The notes below the pieces were generated by a model. It saw only the letters and a list, made by a program, of their open reading frames with translations. It searched no databases and was not told where the DNA came from. DNA of 64,000 nucleotides from J054 sp965221985 (GTDB lineage: Bacteria; Pseudomonadota; Gammaproteobacteria; Steroidobacterales; GCA-2729495). Shown in pieces: positions 1 to 9,459 of this stretch. Every line of letters starts with the position of its first letter. Positions within the stretch are counted from its first letter, which is position 1. Location: positions 2,852,001 to 2,916,000 of the forward strand of contig OZ244928.1 of assembly GCA_965221985.1 (NCBI GenBank), given 5' to 3'. The position numbers and the translations under genes were made by a program.

Positions 1-2
1 AT

Positions 3-596
3 TGCGACGATATAGAAATCGGCTGCGGCGGGACACTCCTGACACTGCTTGCAGGCGATCGTCCCTTAGTCATTGACTGGGTCGTGTTCAGCTCCTCGCC
101 TATCCGCAAACGCGAGGCCGAAAATAGTTTTCATGCACTGTGCGGCACGGCTGAGGAGCGACGCATTGGCGTCGCCGACTTTCGCAACGGCTATTTCCCT
201 CAGGAGACCACGGCCATCAAGGATTTTTTTGAAGACCTAAAAAAAACCGTCGAACCAGACCTGATTCTCACCCATCACCGCGGGGATAGACACCAAGATC
301 ATCGATGTATTGCCGAACTGACTTGGAACACTTTCCGCAACGATCTTATTCTGGAGTACGAGATACCCAAATACGATGGCGACCTGGGCACTCCCAACGT
401 CTACATACCAATATCAGATACCCTGCGGGCGCGAAAAATTGAGCTGCTTTGCGAGCACTTTCCCAGTCAATCTAGCAAACATTGGTTCGATACCGACTTA
501 TTCACAAGCTTGATGAGAATACGCGGTATGGAAAGCGCGACGCCCTCCAAATTCGCCGAGGCTTTCTACGGGCCGAAAATTAGCGTGGCGCTTTAG
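3..596 (+). CDS. PIG-L family LmbE-type deacetylase, 5' end outside window
   Basis: Zn-dependent N-deacetylase of the PIG-L/LmbE family, which removes acetyl groups from N-acetylated sugars or related small molecules. The reading frame is open from the first bases of the window and begins CDDIEIGCGGTLL, which is the family's metal-binding (H)xDD and GCGG segment, so the true start lies only a short way upstream; the ATG at 84 would cut off this motif. A second motif, RGDRHQDH, about residue 70 of the visible part supplies the other metal and catalytic residues. The gene runs head-on into the minus-strand operon ending at 608, with an 11-bp gap and no obvious terminator. Family assignment is firm; the substrate is unknown, though the setting suggests a sugar of the polysaccharide or its precursor. 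Confidence 0.85.
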   Translation, partial: CDDIEIGCGGTLLTLLAGDRPLVIDWVVFSSSPIRKREAENSFHALCGTAEERRIGVADFRNGYFPQETTAIKDFFEDLKKTVEPDLILTHHRGDRHQDHRCIAELTWNTFRNDLILEYEIPKYDGDLGTPNVYIPISDTLRARKIELLCEHFPSQSSKHWFDTDLFTSLMRIRGMESATPSKFAEAFYGPKISVAL

Positions 597-607
597 CTAG
601 CGGGGTT

Positions 608-1834
608 TCACAGAAGAACTTCTCGAGCCGGCGGGTGGCTTAAGAAGCCGATTGGGCTAGCTGATAATCCATAGGCCCCAGATTGAAGTACGACCACCAA
701 GTCGCCGGTATCCGCATTGGCCAGGTCCATTTGATCGGCTAGCAAATCTATGGGCGTGCACAGTGGGCCCACGACGCTAAGCTTCTCGCGTTTTCGACCT
801 TGCACACGATTACCAATGAGCACTGGGTAGTCGCGTCGAATCACTTGACCAAGATTCCCCGTGGCCGCCAAATGGTGATTCATGCCCCCATCAACCACTA
901 GAAACACGCGGCCCCGCGAATGCTTGCGATCAATCACTTTCGCGACGTAGAAACCGGCCTCGGCCACAATGTATCGACCCAGCTCCAATTGAAGCTCGGC
1001 GCCGGGCAGTTCACGCGCGGCTTGCTGCGCAAGATTTTCCAACAAGCTGCCTAGATCCCCGACTTGCAAAGCTTTATCGCCCGGAAAATACGGCACGCCA
1101 AAGCCGCCGCCGAATAAGAACAAACGAGGCATTCGGGGCGCTCCCTTCGACAAGTCTGCCAAGAGACTGCAACCGGCACTCAAACATTCACTCAAGGCAG
1201 ATGATTCTAGACATTGAGACCCCGCAAAAAAATGAAACCCCCTGAAGTCAATGGCCTCCTGATCGATGCTGGCCAGCAAGGCCGGCACGAGCTCCGAATC
1301 GATGCCGAAGGGTTTGGCACCGCTCGACATTTTCATCCCGGAGGCACGCAGCTCAAAATTGGCGTTAACCCGCACGAGTACGGCCGCCGGGCGACCCGCG
1401 GCGCGCGCGATTCGCTCTAAACGGCGCAACTCATTCGACGATTCAATACAGACCAAAACACGGGCAGCATGCGCGGCCATCAGCTCATCGTCGGACTTGC
1501 CCGGCCCAGCGAAGCTGATGCTTTCTCCCGGCATCCCCGCTGCCAGCGCCCGCTGCAACTCGCCGCCGGATGCGACATCCAAGCCGTCCACGCCTTGTGC
1601 AATAAAGTTCAACAATTCTGGATGGGGATTGGCTTTGACCGAATAGCTAAGCCGCATCGCAGGCGGCATTAAGGCACGCAAATCATCCAAGCGTTGCTGT
1701 AAACATTCACGTGAGTAGATGTAGAGAGGCGTGCTTCCCGCTTGCGCAACGATCTCCGACACCGATTTGCCATCTATGATCAATTCATCGTTGCGAACCT
1801 CGAGATCCCGCTCAATATGGATTGGTAGTTTCAT
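608..1834 (-). CDS. PLP-dependent decarboxylase, exosortase A system-associated type
   Basis: Fold-III pyridoxal-phosphate decarboxylase related to diaminopimelate and ornithine decarboxylases, of the type found in XrtA exopolysaccharide loci (TIGR03099-like). Visible signatures are the PLP lysine in LSYSVKANP (Lys67), a glycine-rich phosphate-binding loop FLFGGGFGVPYF, the ELGRYIVAEAG segment and a late Cys in VVGPLCTPIDLL, which in the family contributes to the active site across the dimer. Length (408 aa) fits a full protein. It is the last gene of the long minus-strand operon and overlaps the preceding ligase by ATGA. Its substrate is not known; family members are thought to act with the neighbouring AMP ligase and an acyl carrier protein on an amino-acid-derived group. 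Confidence 0.87.
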   Translation of the reverse strand: MKLPIHIERDLEVRNDELIIDGKSVSEIVAQAGSTPLYIYSRECLQQRLDDLRALMPPAMRLSYSVKANPHPELLNFIAQGVDGLDVASGGELQRALAAGMPGESISFAGPGKSDDELMAAHAARVLVCIESSNELRRLERIARAAGRPAAVLVRVNANFELRASGMKMSSGAKPFGIDSELVPALLASIDQEAIDFRGFHFFAGSQCLESSALSECLSAGCSLLADLSKGAPRMPRLFLFGGGFGVPYFPGDKALQVGDLGSLLENLAQQAARELPGAELQLELGRYIVAEAGFYVAKVIDRKHSRGRVFLVVDGGMNHHLAATGNLGQVIRRDYPVLIGNRVQGRKREKLSVVGPLCTPIDLLADQMDLANADTGDLVVVLQSGAYGLSASPIGFLSHPPAREVLL

Positions 1835-3429
1835 ATCTCATTGTCTCGGCCAAGCAGCAACTGACGAACCGCCGGACGATCATACTTACCGTTCAGTCCG
1901 CGCGGGATCTGCTGCGCCACTTTGATCTCCCGCGGCACCATATAGCTGGGCAAGTGTTGTCTGCAATAGTTCATCAATGCATCCACGCAATCCTCAGATT
2001 GTTTAACGACGCACAAAGCGATCAATGCCTGGCCGAGCAACCGATCCGGCGCGCCAACCACCACAGCCTCCGCAACCAGCGGTGATTCCAATAGCAGGTT
2101 CTCTATTTCTGCCGCACTAACGCGGTATCCAGAAGTCTTAATGAGATCGTCACCCCGGCGCAAGAAATAAAGAAAGCCATCCTCATCCCGTTTGACGATA
2201 TCGCCAGACCAGACCGCCGCGACATCCGGGGCCGCCTCTGAATGGGTATCTGGTAAAGGCCGGAAACGCCGCGCGCTGGCGTCCGCACTATTCCAATAAC
2301 CCTGAGCCACAAGCGCACCACTCTGCACGAGTTCGCCGGGTTCGTTCACATCACACTCACTGCCATCGGCTCGCAGCACATGTATCTTCGCACCTGGAAT
2401 GGGTAAGCCAATAGAGTCAGCTCGGCGGTGAACCTCGGAGGGCGGCAAGATCGTCGCCCGAAAAGCCTCTGTTAGGCCATACATCAAGTAAGGACGCGCG
2501 CGCGGCATGACTTCACGTAGTCGATCCAGCAGTTCCGCCGTGACCACACCACCAGTACTCCCGAAAAACCCCATGCTTTCGCTCAAGTCTGCTGGCCATT
2601 CCGCAGCGATAAGTTGCTGCCATAAAGGTGGCACGCCAACAAGTCCGGTGATTTGGCTCTTACTGGCCTCGGCCAAGGTATCACGGGCTAAGTAATGATC
2701 ACCGAGGATCACCGTCGAAGCCCCGAAAAACCCTGTCGTCAGCTGACTAAACCCTGCGTCAAAACTCAGTGGCAGCAGCGCGAACAACCGGTCGTCACTA
2801 TCATTGCCAATCACGCTAGTTACGGCCTGCGCACCGGCAACCAAATTGCCATGCGACACCATCACACCCTTCGGCAAGCCGGTGCTGCCGGAAGTGTAGA
2901 ACAGTGCAGCCGTGTCACCAGACTGAGGTCTCTTCGGAGTGGAAGGCGAAGCTGACGCCAACTCGGCAAAACTTATCGAAGCTACGGCGTCGCCCGTCGG
3001 AAGCGTCCACTGCACTGAATCTTCTAAGCAGCAGGCGAGCTTGAGGCTCGGTAACTCATCTAGAATCGGCTTCAGGCTATTAAGCCGCTCCGATGGACCA
3101 ACCAGCATTCGCGCACCACTATCGCGCAACAAATGACTTATTTGGCGTGTGCGCAGCAGAGGATTCGCGACGATCAAAATCAAGCCGGCCATGCCAATGG
3201 CGAACATTAATGCCACGGCATCGATGGACTTCGGCGCATAAACGACCACGCGATCACCGGCTTGGAGGGGTAACTGACTTAAACCCGCTGCCAGGCGCTC
3301 TACCTGCACAGTCAAATCGCCATAGCTTACTTCCATGGCCCCATGACCCAATGCCGTGCGCTCGGGCAAGCGCTCGGCTGTCGCCATGAGTAAATCGGAT
3401 AAAATACTCGGTGATGTTCCCTGGGGCAT
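1831..3429 (-). CDS. Acyl-CoA ligase (AMP-forming), exosortase A system-associated type
   Basis: Adenylate-forming ligase of the ANL superfamily, TIGR03098-like. It would activate a carboxylic acid as acyl-AMP and pass it to CoA or a carrier protein. The P-loop LFYTSGSTGLPKGV lies near residue 175 and the MYGLTEAF, WSGDIVKRDEDGF and GLNGKYDR segments follow in family order, so both domains and the catalytic lysine region are intact. The frame extends back to an ATG at 3483, but the ATG at 3429 places the start nearer the conserved core and avoids overlap with the upstream gene; neither start has a convincing Shine-Dalgarno. It overlaps the PLP decarboxylase by ATGA. The acid it activates is unknown. 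Confidence 0.86.
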   Translation of the reverse strand: MPQGTSPSILSDLLMATAERLPERTALGHGAMEVSYGDLTVQVERLAAGLSQLPLQAGDRVVVYAPKSIDAVALMFAIGMAGLILIVANPLLRTRQISHLLRDSGARMLVGPSERLNSLKPILDELPSLKLACCLEDSVQWTLPTGDAVASISFAELASASPSTPKRPQSGDTAALFYTSGSTGLPKGVMVSHGNLVAGAQAVTSVIGNDSDDRLFALLPLSFDAGFSQLTTGFFGASTVILGDHYLARDTLAEASKSQITGLVGVPPLWQQLIAAEWPADLSESMGFFGSTGGVVTAELLDRLREVMPRARPYLMYGLTEAFRATILPPSEVHRRADSIGLPIPGAKIHVLRADGSECDVNEPGELVQSGALVAQGYWNSADASARRFRPLPDTHSEAAPDVAAVWSGDIVKRDEDGFLYFLRRGDDLIKTSGYRVSAAEIENLLLESPLVAEAVVVGAPDRLLGQALIALCVVKQSEDCVDALMNYCRQHLPSYMVPREIKVAQQIPRGLNGKYDRPAVRQLLLGRDNEI

Positions 3430-3466
3430 ATCAGTGCGGCTGAATGGAAGCTGTCGAGCCGGGCAA

Positions 3467-4579
3467 CTAGCCCGCGTAGGCATCCACGTCGGAATCGCCC
3501 ATGGTCACCAGCCAGTCCGACGGATTCTGCAGCAAAGCGGCTTCTTCGCGACTTAGATCGCCCGTTGCTACCAACAATTGATGGCGCGGACCACGAAACA
3601 AGAAACCAAAATCTTTTAGCGACTGCTCGAGCACATCGTGCCCTAACAGACAGGCCACTGACACCGCCGATTGCGCGGCCAACACATCCAGCGCTGTCAC
3701 CAGCAGCGCCGAAACGGCAGAATCATCCTGCGGCGCGACCAGCAGGTCCACGATAAAACCGCGGGGATAACGATAGGTTTCATCGGCGCCCTTCATCATT
3801 ACAACGGCGCAAGCGCGCACTTGTCCGTCGCGCAACACATTGATGCGGGTAAATTCTGCCTTTGGCCTCTCAACATACTTCCAATTCAGGTAACTGGCAT
3901 CGCGCACGACCCCGACGGGCAACTGAGTGGCCATTTCTTTCCAAAGTGCATCGTGCGATTCATCGAAGGATTCAATGATCTCGCTCGTGAAGCCCTGCTC
4001 TTGAGCATGTCGCCGATGCCGATTGAGCTTCAGCCTGTGCCACATTGACAGCACGAACGCCGCCAGGGGCGCAAGAATTGGCGGTAGCTGAGTTCGCAGA
4101 TCCAGCCCCCGATTCGTGACAAACAACCAGGTATTTAGATCTCTGACTTTTTGCCAGCCCATGGCGTACTGCAATTGGCGCATTTGTTCGGTTTGCCCCA
4201 AGGACAAGTTGAACGGCAGATCATCCAGCGCTTTCCGAATAACCATCGGCCCGATAGGTGAGCCGCGAATCTCTTCTGCCGCCATGGTCTCAACAAACCA
4301 TCCGGTCAAGTGCTCCCGATCACCTAACTTGAGTCGAACCGGGATCGCGCCTTGATGGGCCACAATGCGCTGAGACTTGCGATACATCCAGACCCAGGGT
4401 CGGCTGGCGAGCCGGCGCGCGGACTCCACGAACATCCAGCGCCAGTTCGGCAGAATCAGCGCTGGCGTCCGATGTGGGTAGGCCAAGACTTGGAAATCGT
4501 AGACCTCGTCTTCGAATTCCTCGGCATAGCCGACAAAACCCTTGGGCCCTTTTTCTGGGGCCGAGGCATCAGTGGCCAA
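3467..4579 (-). CDS. GNAT-fold acyltransferase-like protein
   Basis: A 370-aa protein with the layout of GNAT-like proteins seen in polysaccharide clusters. An N-terminal half carries an acetyltransferase-like stretch (around ETMAAEEIRGSPIGPMVI), and a second half contains DASYLNWKYVERP and a hydrophobic strand GFIVDLLVAP typical of such folds. It has no signal peptide. One hydrophobic stretch (PPILAPLAAFVLSMW, about residue 180) could be a membrane contact. The start is TTG: an in-frame TAA lies just upstream, and GGGGAG sits nine bases before the TTG, which decides the start. It lies between the SDR and the ligase in the operon. A role in acylating a sugar or lipid part is inferred; the acyl donor cannot be read. 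Confidence 0.6.
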   Translation of the reverse strand: MATDASAPEKGPKGFVGYAEEFEDEVYDFQVLAYPHRTPALILPNWRWMFVESARRLASRPWVWMYRKSQRIVAHQGAIPVRLKLGDREHLTGWFVETMAAEEIRGSPIGPMVIRKALDDLPFNLSLGQTEQMRQLQYAMGWQKVRDLNTWLFVTNRGLDLRTQLPPILAPLAAFVLSMWHRLKLNRHRRHAQEQGFTSEIIESFDESHDALWKEMATQLPVGVVRDASYLNWKYVERPKAEFTRINVLRDGQVRACAVVMMKGADETYRYPRGFIVDLLVAPQDDSAVSALLVTALDVLAAQSAVSVACLLGHDVLEQSLKDFGFLFRGPRHQLLVATGDLSREEAALLQNPSDWLVTMGDSDVDAYAG

Positions 4580-4631
4580 TACAGCTTACTCCCCTACTCC
4601 CTGGCCGTCGGGCATTGACCCGTGACCATGG

Positions 4632-5390
4632 TCAGAACCGCAGACCGCCGTCCAAGTCTAAGACACGTCCGGCAAAATATTCATTCTCGATGATAAATTG
4701 TACGCCGTGGGCAAATTCATCCAAATCACCGTAGCGGCCCACGGGCGACTCGGCTTTGATTTGTTCCAAGAACAGCTCCGGTATGTTAGCCGTCATACCC
4801 GTTTCCACAAAACCGGGAGACAGGGCAGCCACGCGTATGCGGTACGGCGCCAATTCACTGGCCCAGGTCACCGTTAGAGAATCAATAGCAGCCTTGGTCG
4901 CCGCATAGGCACTTTGACCGGGGTTGCCGGGACGGACCACGGATGAGGTATTAATGATTAGGCCCCTAGACTTTGAACCAATCATTTGCGCCGCCACAGC
5001 TCTTGCCATCAAGAAAGAACCCGTTAAGTTGCTGGTCAGCGTCTCCTGCCAATCTTCCAGCGAATGCTGCCGAATATTCTTGCCCAATTTGGATACTAGG
5101 GTCTGATCGCGCAGCACGGCCGCGTTATTGATCAAAACATCAATGCCGCCTGCGGTAGCCACCGTGTCCGCGACAGCCCCCTCGACTTGCTCCGGCAAAC
5201 CAACATCAGCGGAGATAAACTCTGGTGCCGAATCATCTGCGGCCGTGAGTTCACGCGCATGCTTAAGCGCATCGGTATCGCGATCAATGCACCAAGTTCG
5301 AGCGCCAGCGGCGACCAGGTGCCTGGCACAGTGCAAACCAATCCCGGACGCTCCGCCGGTAATCAGAATCCGCGCGCCATCTACTTTCAC
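4632..5390 (-). CDS. Short-chain dehydrogenase/reductase (FabG-like)
   Basis: Classical SDR of 252 aa. It has the NAD(P) motif GGASGIGL at residues 11-18, NNAAVL at about 90, a serine in IINTSSV and the catalytic YAATKAA tetrad element. The closest functional type is 3-oxoacyl-ACP reductase. Between NNA and the serine there is an insertion (KLGKNIRQHSLEDW) seen in some non-FabG members, so the substrate may not be a fatty-acid intermediate. The start codon is GTG and forms a GTGA overlap with the stop of the acyl carrier protein gene, so the two are probably translationally coupled. This favours reduction of a group carried on that ACP, but this is inference from position. Confidence 0.82.
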   Translation of the reverse strand: MKVDGARILITGGASGIGLHCARHLVAAGARTWCIDRDTDALKHARELTAADDSAPEFISADVGLPEQVEGAVADTVATAGGIDVLINNAAVLRDQTLVSKLGKNIRQHSLEDWQETLTSNLTGSFLMARAVAAQMIGSKSRGLIINTSSVVRPGNPGQSAYAATKAAIDSLTVTWASELAPYRIRVAALSPGFVETGMTANIPELFLEQIKAESPVGRYGDLDEFAHGVQFIIENEYFAGRVLDLDGGLRF

Positions 5391-5632
5391 TCCGCAGACT
5401 CCTGCAAGCGCTCAAGAATAGCAACGATATCGGTAATGGATTCAACTTCAATGGCATCCTCGACAGGCACGTGGGTGCCGAAGCGAGTCTGAATTTCCGC
5501 CATCAAGGCAACATGCCCGAGCGAATCCCAGCCATTTATATCTCCGGGACCCGTGTCGTCGTTAAGTTCGCTCACTTCACACTTGAATAAATCAGCCATC
5601 AAGTCTTTCAATTTGTCTGCAATATCGCTCAT
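5387..5632 (-). CDS. Acyl carrier protein
   Basis: Small acidic four-helix carrier of 81 aa. Ser37 in GWDSLGH is the site for the 4'-phosphopantetheine arm, and the surrounding acidic helix-loop (NDDTGPGDINGWDS) is typical of dedicated carrier proteins. The preceding bases contain AGGTAGG four to seven bases before the ATG, a good ribosome site. It stands between LuxC-like and SDR genes, overlapping the SDR start by four bases. The likely role is to hold the acyl group activated by one of the two AMP ligases while it is reduced or transferred. A second ACP gene is present at 19557. Confidence 0.88.
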   Translation of the reverse strand: MSDIADKLKDLMADLFKCEVSELNDDTGPGDINGWDSLGHVALMAEIQTRFGTHVPVEDAIEVESITDIVAILERLQESAE

Positions 5633-5665
5633 AAACCTACCTAGTTCCTCAAAATGCAGTAAATG

Positions 5666-6928
5666 CTAGCTCGCAGCTTCAGTGCGCATGACCGTCCGTG
5701 TCAATCTTGAAACCAGACCCACACCGTCCCACGGGTTCTCGAAATGATTACCCTCGCCCGGCGCCGGAAATCGGCAAACTCCGAAATGAGCCGCCGCCTC
5801 GCTAAATACCTCGGTATCTTCAGCTGCCAATTGCAAGATACAGGTCTGAACATTGCGCGGTATATGCGGATAGATTTCCGTCAGATCCCCGTAGGGAATG
5901 ACCTGGACGAAGCGATTTGAGCACTCGATGTTGTCGTTGGGCTCGTTCAAGACTGCAACGGTCCACTGGGTTTCAGCATCGCGGCGCAATTGACCCCCGT
6001 CCAGCACGGCCCTGGCGCGATCTAAACTAATCCGAAAAGTCTCCGCGAAATCCAAATCGTGCCGAACAAAACTTGCGCTTTGCTGAGCGAAGGCTTGAGA
6101 ATAGTTGCTGACGAAACCATCGAAGTCGGGCTCACCGACTGCACCTCGAACGAAAATACATTGCGGCGAACTACAAGCTAGTTGATCGAAAACTGCCGCA
6201 TCCGTTGCCAATCGACTGATGGCTGATTTGGAAATCTGCGCGGGATCGATCACCGCCATACTGGCGCGCGGACCAAACACGATGTCCTGACAGTCCCAAT
6301 CGGCAGGCAAATCGCGAATAGCATCCACGGCTTCACGACCACCCCAGGCAATGCGTGCATCGGCCCGGCGGCTCAAACTTTCATGCGCCGCACTATTTTC
6401 GCGATCGAAAGAAACTACTAAGGTCTCCGCGGCCATTTCCCGGCCAGCCGCTCCCGAGCGGGCCACGGCCGCCAATAGTGGCGACATGACGTCACCCTGG
6501 CGCGAACTCAAGCGCAAGACATTTCGATTGCCTAAGGCCGCACTGATTGCCCAGGAGAACGCCGCCAGCAACGGTACATTGCCGGCAACCCAATGGCAGA
6601 CCAGGCCGCGGGGCACCAGACGCAAACTTTTGCGCGAACCTATGCGTGTGAAGCGCTCCAAGGCACCTAAGTCGGCTACTTCGCGCCCTAGCAAACCACG
6701 CATGTTGTCTTGACGTAAAAAGGCACTCAAGAAAGCCAGCCCTTCCACGGGCACCGCAGCACGCAGTGCGGGGTCGCCAGCTAATATGGTATCCGAAAGA
6801 CCAGTTAGCGCTTCAAGACGCGACGAGAAACTCGTCTGGCAAGCTGCCGGCACAGCAAATTGTTCGAGCGCCTGCTCAAGATCTTCGCAGCCTTGTGCCG
6901 GCCACTTTAGGTCAACGCCGGGCAACAT
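5666..6928 (-). CDS. LuxC-like acyl-CoA/acyl-protein reductase
   Basis: Member of the LuxC family, NADPH-dependent enzymes that reduce an activated acyl group to the aldehyde through an acyl-cysteine intermediate. The active-site Cys is visible in FDQLACSSPQCIF (Cys252 with the start used here), after a long aldehyde-dehydrogenase-like Rossmann region (HWVAGNVPLLAAFSW). The frame is open back to 7030, but the ATG at 6928 has GAGG eight bases upstream and gives a normal family length of 420 aa. It overlaps the LuxE-like gene by 17 bp. No luxA or luxB is present, so this is not a bioluminescence gene. The aldehyde is probably consumed by the Fe-alcohol dehydrogenase or used for coupling. Confidence 0.85.
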   Translation of the reverse strand: MLPGVDLKWPAQGCEDLEQALEQFAVPAACQTSFSSRLEALTGLSDTILAGDPALRAAVPVEGLAFLSAFLRQDNMRGLLGREVADLGALERFTRIGSRKSLRLVPRGLVCHWVAGNVPLLAAFSWAISAALGNRNVLRLSSRQGDVMSPLLAAVARSGAAGREMAAETLVVSFDRENSAAHESLSRRADARIAWGGREAVDAIRDLPADWDCQDIVFGPRASMAVIDPAQISKSAISRLATDAAVFDQLACSSPQCIFVRGAVGEPDFDGFVSNYSQAFAQQSASFVRHDLDFAETFRISLDRARAVLDGGQLRRDAETQWTVAVLNEPNDNIECSNRFVQVIPYGDLTEIYPHIPRNVQTCILQLAAEDTEVFSEAAAHFGVCRFPAPGEGNHFENPWDGVGLVSRLTRTVMRTEAAS

Positions 6929-8009
6929 CACTGCATCCTCGAATTTCTGACCGCGGCGCGCGACCTTCAAAGGTGAAGGCCTTGCCCGATCGGCCGCAGC
7001 TGCAACCATCCAGCATGGCGATCCGGCCAAGATCTTCGGTCAACACGCTATGGTTAGGTGCTGACAGGGGCAAACAACTCAATAGTTGTATCAGTCCGGA
7101 CTCACCGGCCTCCGTCGGCGCCAAACTGTCAGCTTTGCGGGTGATGACGTCCGCCCAATAAGGCACATGCTTGTAGCCAGCGTTGCAATCAGGATACGGC
7201 ATACCGATTTGCTCGACCGCACCGTAAAAATCGACAACTTGCTGGGCTGGCAGCTGCCAGGGCTTGGCCACCATCGCGTTAAACACGGACTTATCCACAG
7301 CTAAATCGACCAGTTTCTTCCAACCGCCGCTGTGCAGGAATACGGAATCGGGATGGGCCGGCGCTAACTGCAATTTCTGCATTTGCTGATGTGCTTGATA
7401 GAGAATAAAGGTAAACCCGTAGGCAATGAATGCTTGATCACCGATGGCATCGACGGCCTTGCGCAAGGCGGACTCATCCAACTCTAGACCAGCGGAGCCC
7501 TCGCGCATGACAAAATGAAACTCTGAGGCCATGTGAGCCAGCGCCATGATCGCCGCACCGCGCGCACTAAAGGCCTGGGTACCGCGAACCGTGGACTCTA
7601 GATCGAAGACCAAATAGGGCCGCCGCTGGGCACCGATAAAATCGGCCAGTATCGCATTAGCCGAACGGGCCTGCCGTTTGCGGCTCGCCTTGTCGGTAAA
7701 TATCTTGGACGACTGTTGAGATGTCGTTCCAGAAGATTTCACCACCGCCAAATCCTGGTCACTGGACTTCAGCTCGTATTCTTTGAATACGGACACGGGA
7801 ATGAAGGGATAATCCTCAATACTCTCGCTCGTAGCGGAATGGTCCGTCTCCCAATCCTTCAGCAACTGAGCGTAGCCTGCGCATCGAGATCGGTGAAAAT
7901 CGCGTAGAGCGGCGAGCTGACCCATTAGATGAGCTTGCTTCGCCGACGCGTCGAGGCCATAGGGCTCAGCACCGTCAATAAACAGTTCTTGTGGGTCCAA
8001 TTCCGTCAT
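6912..8009 (-). CDS. LuxE-like acyl-protein synthetase
   Basis: Member of the LuxE family, which activates a free acid with ATP and holds it as a thioester on a C-terminal cysteine for transfer to LuxC. Visible features are a YPFIPVSVFK segment near residue 70, the nucleotide-contact loop VVKSSGTTSQQSSKIF, and the C-terminal block CSCGRSGKAFTFEGRA ending EIRGCSDVARR, whose last cysteine is the expected acyl acceptor. The ATG at 8009 has GAGG just upstream and is preferred to a TTG at 8021. It sits next to LuxC, as is usual for the pair. The presence of both components argues for a working fatty-acid-reductase-type complex, with the acid unknown. Confidence 0.84.
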   Translation of the reverse strand: MTELDPQELFIDGAEPYGLDASAKQAHLMGQLAALRDFHRSRCAGYAQLLKDWETDHSATSESIEDYPFIPVSVFKEYELKSSDQDLAVVKSSGTTSQQSSKIFTDKASRKRQARSANAILADFIGAQRRPYLVFDLESTVRGTQAFSARGAAIMALAHMASEFHFVMREGSAGLELDESALRKAVDAIGDQAFIAYGFTFILYQAHQQMQKLQLAPAHPDSVFLHSGGWKKLVDLAVDKSVFNAMVAKPWQLPAQQVVDFYGAVEQIGMPYPDCNAGYKHVPYWADVITRKADSLAPTEAGESGLIQLLSCLPLSAPNHSVLTEDLGRIAMLDGCSCGRSGKAFTFEGRAPRSEIRGCSDVARR

Positions 8010-8031
8010 AGCCTCAGGCAAGAATGCTTGC

Positions 8032-9459
8032 TCAGCCGAGTTCCCGCGCGGCCAAGTCCGCGTTTTCCGGTGACAGTCGGGCGCGCTGCAGTTTACCGTT
8101 TCCGGTGAGGGGAAATTCCTCGACCTCGAAATAGCGAGCAGGAATCTTAACCGGTGGCAAGCGCAAGGCCAGGAATTGATTCAAATCTTTGCGATTTACC
8201 GCCTCGCCGAGCCGCAAGTAGGCAACGATGACCAGACCTCGAGCGGGATCTTCCAAGTAGCTCACCGCCGAGCTTTCAATGGCCGGATGGTCAGCCAGCT
8301 CACGCTCAATTTCTAGCGGCGATATTTTCTCTCCGCCGACATTGAATACCTCGTCCCGACGACCCTGGATATACAGATAACCGTCGCGCAAATACCCCAA
8401 GTCTCCGGACAACAAGAACCCTTCCTCCGTGAATGATCTCTGAGTCGCTGCATCGTCATTCAAATATCCAGAAAAAACATTACCGCCACGAATGGCAACA
8501 ATACCAACTTCACCATCGCCTAAAGGCGCTTGCGTATCTTCATCAAGAATCCGTATTTCCAGACCATCGATAGCCTTGCCGCATGTCGGTTCGGTAAAAC
8601 GAGGGTCGTCATCGGAGATATAACTAATACGCGGCGTTGCCTCCGTCATTCCGTAGTTATCGAAAAAGCGGGCCGCAGGAAATATCTTGCGTATTTCTGG
8701 CAACAGCGTTCGATCCATTGCTGCACCGGCAGAGCAAATCGTTTTTACCGTCGGCATTTGAAATTCCGCCATTCGCCCTACCAAACACAGCGCTTGATAA
8801 GTTGAGGGCACGCCACAGAAAGTCTGAAGCTTTAGCAAATCAACTTGCTTGGCAAATTTGAGTGGATTGCGGAAACTGGAAAAAATCCGGCTAAAGCCGC
8901 CGACACTTAACATACAAAAAATTTGTGATAGCAACGCATAGCTATAGTGCAAGGGCAAGACGACGGCCGCGGACGGATTTTCCTGATAGTTAAGGTAGGC
9001 GGAAATAGCCGCGGTGGAATGCGCCAAATTGGCTTGCGAAATAACCACCCCCTTCGGTTTCCCACTCGTTCCTGAGGTAAATAGAATCAAAGCTGGCAGT
9101 TCCGGATTTCGCGCATCCAAGGGCGCAGCAGATTCAACCATCGCCAATTCCGCGGACCACAGAGCCCAATCTCCGCACGCGGCTCCCAGACTTTCAAGGC
9201 TTGCCGCTGGCGCTTGCGGGTCAATGGGTACCGGAATATTGCCACTAAAGCTAATAGCGCATAAGGCGCGCAAGAAGTCCACATCGCGTTCTGCGGGTAA
9301 AAGAATATAACGACCCGCGCCATATTCATCCCGCACGGCGCGCGCCAACAATCGCGCGTTTGCACTCAGTTCAGCGTAGCTCAGTTCGCGCTCGTCATCC
9401 GCAATCGCGGTCTGATGCCTGGCTGCGCGATCCAGCCATTCGAGAAAGTGAGCAGTCAA
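8032..9459 (-). CDS. AMP-dependent acyl synthetase/ligase
   Basis: Second adenylate-forming enzyme of the operon, 475 aa. The P-loop ILFTSGTSGKPKGV is near residue 127. Further motifs are NYGMTEATPR, LSGDLGYLRDGY and, at the C-terminal domain, LTGNGKLQRARL with the catalytic lysine, so all ANL core motifs are in place. It is shorter than the XrtA-type ligase at 1831 and different in sequence. The start is TTG and forms a TTGA overlap with the stop of the alcohol dehydrogenase gene. It probably loads an acid onto the ACP at 5387 or supplies acyl-CoA to the LuxC-like reductase; which one cannot be told from the sequence. Confidence 0.82.
   Translation of the reverse strand: MTAHFLEWLDRAARHQTAIADDERELSYAELSANARLLARAVRDEYGAGRYILLPAERDVDFLRALCAISFSGNIPVPIDPQAPAASLESLGAACGDWALWSAELAMVESAAPLDARNPELPALILFTSGTSGKPKGVVISQANLAHSTAAISAYLNYQENPSAAVVLPLHYSYALLSQIFCMLSVGGFSRIFSSFRNPLKFAKQVDLLKLQTFCGVPSTYQALCLVGRMAEFQMPTVKTICSAGAAMDRTLLPEIRKIFPAARFFDNYGMTEATPRISYISDDDPRFTEPTCGKAIDGLEIRILDEDTQAPLGDGEVGIVAIRGGNVFSGYLNDDAATQRSFTEEGFLLSGDLGYLRDGYLYIQGRRDEVFNVGGEKISPLEIERELADHPAIESSAVSYLEDPARGLVIVAYLRLGEAVNRKDLNQFLALRLPPVKIPARYFEVEEFPLTGNGKLQRARLSPENADLAARELG

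Noticed and set aside
1266..1646. Long plus-strand frames opposite the PLP decarboxylase and similar frames opposite most genes
   Set aside because: They are mirror frames of well-supported genes in high-GC coding sequence, without domains or ribosome sites.
5666..8009. Bioluminescence (lux) operon
   Set aside because: LuxC- and LuxE-like genes are present but there is no luciferase (luxA/luxB) or other lux gene in the window; neighbours are polysaccharide and acyl-carrier genes.
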